Origin: Campylobacterota bacterium
GTDB lineage: Bacteria; Campylobacterota; Campylobacteria; Campylobacterales; JAADDG01
Assembly (NCBI GenBank): GCA_013154075.1
Contig: JAADDG010000099.1
Location: forward strand, 1-14,234
Length of the DNA stretch: 14,234 nt
Reading direction: 5' to 3'
The notes beneath the pieces were generated by a model. It saw only the letters and a program-made list of their open reading frames with translations. It was not told the DNA's origin and did no database searches. The position numbers and the translations under genes were made by a program. Positions 12,340-14,234 of this stretch are shown here, in pieces. Numbering within the stretch: position 1 is the first letter of the stretch; every line of letters starts with the position of its first letter.

Positions 12340-13932
12340 TTAATACCCCTCCTCTCTATCTTCCGCCCACTCGATTAATTTTTGTTTGGATATTTTATGT
12401 TTTTTACCTCCGTAGATATTTTCGTCAAGTTTTTTTAGAGTCTCTTTGATAAATTCATCCTCTTTGGCATAGGGAAGCAGAATTTCGAAAAGCTCTTTGT
12501 CATTTTTGGCTTTTTTGATCGCTTTTGAGAGAGCGGTTTCTCTTTTGGGTTTTAGGTTTTTTAGTTTGTTAAAGCCTATAACACTTAATATACCTAAAAT
12601 ATATCCCAAAATTAAAAGAAGATATTTAAAATATGAACTCTCTTCACTTGTAGCTTTTAAACCTTTTTTGATTTCTTCTTTTACGTTTTCATTAGAGCCG
12701 TTTTCTTTGGAACTTGAAGTTTTCTTTTCGATCTCTTTTTTTGTTTCGCTTTTTGTACTCTTTTTACCGCCGATTACCGTGATATGGATCGGTTTTGTCT
12801 TTTTGGTAAGCGGTTTTTGGGTTTTTTGATCGAAATATGTAAATTTAATCGGCGGAATCGTGAAGGAATGATCGGAAACTATCGCTATTTTTTGTGTAAA
12901 AGTTCCTACATACTTTCCGTTTTCTATTTTGGTGGATATTTTAGGCTCATCGGAATAGACAACGGCATCCTCTATATCCAAATCAAATTTCTTTATATCA
13001 TCAATATTGCCCTCGCCCGCTATCGTAATGGTTAGATTTACCGGTTTATCTGCTTTGACTTTTCTCTTATCCACCGTAGCTTTTATGATATAGTCTCCGT
13101 AGACTTCGAGATTGTTTGGTAGAGGTTTTATGTTAAAGGTAATGGTATTTGAATATATCTTTTTCCATTGAATGGAATTATTGAACATTTTAAAGAGCGG
13201 ATCGTTAAAGAACGGATCGTTGAAAAACGGATCGTTAAAAAAAGGATCTTTTTTTCTGATAATTTTACCCACCTTTGCAAAAGTGGGGCCTATCGTCAGC
13301 TCCCCGCTTTTTTGAGGAAATATTATATAGCTATAAGTTTTTACGAGGTAATTTCCATCAACCTTTTCGGAAACGCCGTCTATCTTTTTAACCCAAAAGT
13401 TTTTAAATTTAGGTTCCGTTATCTCAACCTTATCCGCCTTTACATCAACTCTTTTTCTAAACTCTATATCAAGTCTTATGGGTTCACCCACATATGCCTC
13501 TTTTTTATCGGCTTTCAATCGTAAAGTTACCGGCGAATCTTTATCGGATGCGGTTGCGGAGGGATTTAAAACTTTTATTTCTACCGGATCGGTTTTATAG
13601 ACTTTCGAATCTATCTTTACCTCAAAAGATGGGATGGTTACATCTTTGGTAGGAGAGAAAGTATAGGTTCTTGAGATTGTTTTTTTGACATTCCCGTTTA
13701 TTATAACTGTGCTTTGAGAGTCGGATGTTCCGGTTATCGGATATCCGCCGATATCCGTGATGTCCGGAAACTGTACTTTATCTCCTCCCTCCGCGTTTAT
13801 GGTGAAAAATACCACATCTCCAGGATATATCGCTTTTTTATCCACACTGACCGAAACGGTTGCCGCAAGTGTCAATATAGGAAATAGCAAGCTTAAAATT
13901 ATTAATTTACCAAGGCTTAACATTTTGTTCAT
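12340..13932 (-). CDS. batD: BatD-like envelope protein (aerotolerance/stress operon family)
   Basis: A 530-residue protein with a Sec signal peptide (about 1-24, cleavage after LAA), two to three immunoglobulin-like beta domains across about 25-390 opening with VSVSVDKKAIYPGD (26-39) typical of BatD, a Lys/Ser/Glu-rich spacer (390-432), one membrane helix (about 434-455, YFKYLLLILGYILGILSVIG) and a C-terminal cytoplasmic helical tail (456-530). BatD proteins occur with MoxR ATPase and vWA proteins BatA/BatB in loci linked to envelope integrity and stress or oxygen tolerance; the biochemical role is not settled. The ATG at 13932 has AAGGAG upstream and lies 26 bp inside the end of the preceding gene, which fits a bat operon read leftward. 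An unusual feature is DPFFN repeated three times at 229-243, then DPLFK. Family assignment rests on architecture and signature phrases. Confidence 0.88.
   Translation of the reverse strand: MNKMLSLGKLIILSLLFPILTLAATVSVSVDKKAIYPGDVVFFTINAEGGDKVQFPDITDIGGYPITGTSDSQSTVIINGNVKKTISRTYTFSPTKDVTIPSFEVKIDSKVYKTDPVEIKVLNPSATASDKDSPVTLRLKADKKEAYVGEPIRLDIEFRKRVDVKADKVEITEPKFKNFWVKKIDGVSEKVDGNYLVKTYSYIIFPQKSGELTIGPTFAKVGKIIRKKDPFFNDPFFNDPFFNDPLFKMFNNSIQWKKIYSNTITFNIKPLPNNLEVYGDYIIKATVDKRKVKADKPVNLTITIAGEGNIDDIKKFDLDIEDAVVYSDEPKISTKIENGKYVGTFTQKIAIVSDHSFTIPPIKFTYFDQKTQKPLTKKTKPIHITVIGGKKSTKSETKKEIEKKTSSSKENGSNENVKEEIKKGLKATSEESSYFKYLLLILGYILGILSVIGFNKLKNLKPKRETALSKAIKKAKNDKELFEILLPYAKEDEFIKETLKKLDENIYGGKKHKISKQKLIEWAEDREEGY
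13199..13248 (-). repeat. 15-bp in-frame tandem repeat in batD (DPFFN units)
   Basis: Three near-identical 15-bp units start at 13199, 13214 and 13229 (GGATCGTTAAAGAAC and variants), with a decayed partial fourth from 13244. Units differ by one to three bases. They encode DPFFN, so copy-number change would keep the frame. The segment lies at the edge of one beta domain, in a likely surface loop. Confidence 0.85.
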
Positions 13933-14234
13933 TTTTATTCTCTCCTTTTGTATTTAGAGGCAAAAGCAGTGTGTTTACACCCCTTTGATTTAGCATTTTT
14001 TCATATTTTCTCACTTCCATATCGCTTATCGGAACATTTTTAGGTTTCATATTTTGGGGTGATTTTCTATCTCTTTTCTCTTTATCCTTGCCTTTTTTGC
14101 CCTCTTTATTTTTATCTTTTTGGTTTTTGTTTTCATCTTTTTGTCTGCTTTTGTTGTTCTTTTTGTCTTGATTTTTGTTTTGGTTTTGATTCTCTTTTTT
14201 GTCGTTTCCTTTGTTTGAATTTTGTTTGTTTTTA
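13907..14234 (-). CDS. C-terminal tail of a Bat-operon protein, probably vWA/TPR BatB-BatC type; N-terminus outside window
   Basis: The last 108 codons of a leftward gene are open from the window edge to TAA at 13907-13909. The first 55 or so visible residues are a low-complexity linker of Lys, Asn, Gln, Asp and Glu (for example KDENKNQKDKNKEGKKG). They are followed by a short conserved-looking end, VPISDMEVRKYEKMLNQRG, then VNTLLLPLNT and a polar tail. In Bat loci the gene before batD is usually a von Willebrand A and/or TPR protein with a charged linker and a short amphipathic C-terminal segment starting near a Met-Ser-Asp motif, and this tail fits that pattern. It overlaps the batD start by 26 bp, so the two are co-translated. 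No catalytic domain is visible, so the identity rests mainly on context. Confidence 0.65.
   Translation of the reverse strand, partial: KNKQNSNKGNDKKENQNQNKNQDKKNNKSRQKDENKNQKDKNKEGKKGKDKEKRDRKSPQNMKPKNVPISDMEVRKYEKMLNQRGVNTLLLPLNTKGENKNEQNVKPW

Noticed and set aside
13199..13248. Short tandem repeats considered as a CRISPR array
   Set aside because: Units are 15 bp, contiguous, in frame and coding, with no spacers and no cas genes nearby.

Overview
The window looks like chromosomal DNA from a member of the Campylobacterota (Epsilonproteobacteria). The evidence is an AT-rich composition, ATA/AGA/TTA-rich codon use with Lys/Glu-rich proteins, very tight gene packing, and above all a MutS protein with a C-terminal HNH nuclease (the MutS7 type, known mainly from Epsilonproteobacteria, some giant viruses and octocoral mitochondria). 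I cannot name a genus from this sequence alone.

Layout. Positions 9247 down to 1 carry one compact leftward cluster of six genes, joined by overlaps of 1, 4 and 20 bp and by gaps of 2 and 1 nt: a RimK-type ATP-grasp ligase (8336-9247), a second ATP-grasp ligase fused to a C-terminal helix-hairpin-helix (HhH) module (6924-8336), an M14 zinc carboxypeptidase with Fn3-like and beta-sandwich repeats and no signal peptide (4324-6927), endonuclease III (3696-4343), MutS7-HNH (757-3693) and the start of a family 2 glycosyltransferase (1-755, cut by the window edge). A 215-bp divergent intergenic region with two identical 14-bp dyad boxes separates this cluster from a rightward M20 peptidase resembling carboxypeptidase G2 (9463-10554).

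From 10708 the content changes to the cell envelope: a lipoprotein with eight 23-residue beta-type repeats and a C-terminal peptidoglycan-binding domain (10708-11847), a convergent small membrane-anchored protein of unknown function (11844-12257), batD (12340-13932), and the C-terminal tail of the preceding bat gene, probably a vWA/TPR BatB/BatC protein (13907-14234).

The most interesting unit is the leftward cluster with its divergent partner. Two amide-forming ligases and two zinc exopeptidases of likely cytoplasmic location suggest a pathway that adds amino acids to, and trims them from, a peptide or protein. Genetically it is wired to two DNA-repair genes, and one ligase carries a module normally found in DNA-binding proteins. 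Its substrate and purpose cannot be read from the sequence. The bat genes belong to the moxR-bat type envelope/stress loci, and the peptidoglycan-binding lipoprotein fits that envelope theme.

No tRNA, rRNA, CRISPR array, insertion sequence or integrase was seen. No gene-free stretch exceeds 300 bp.
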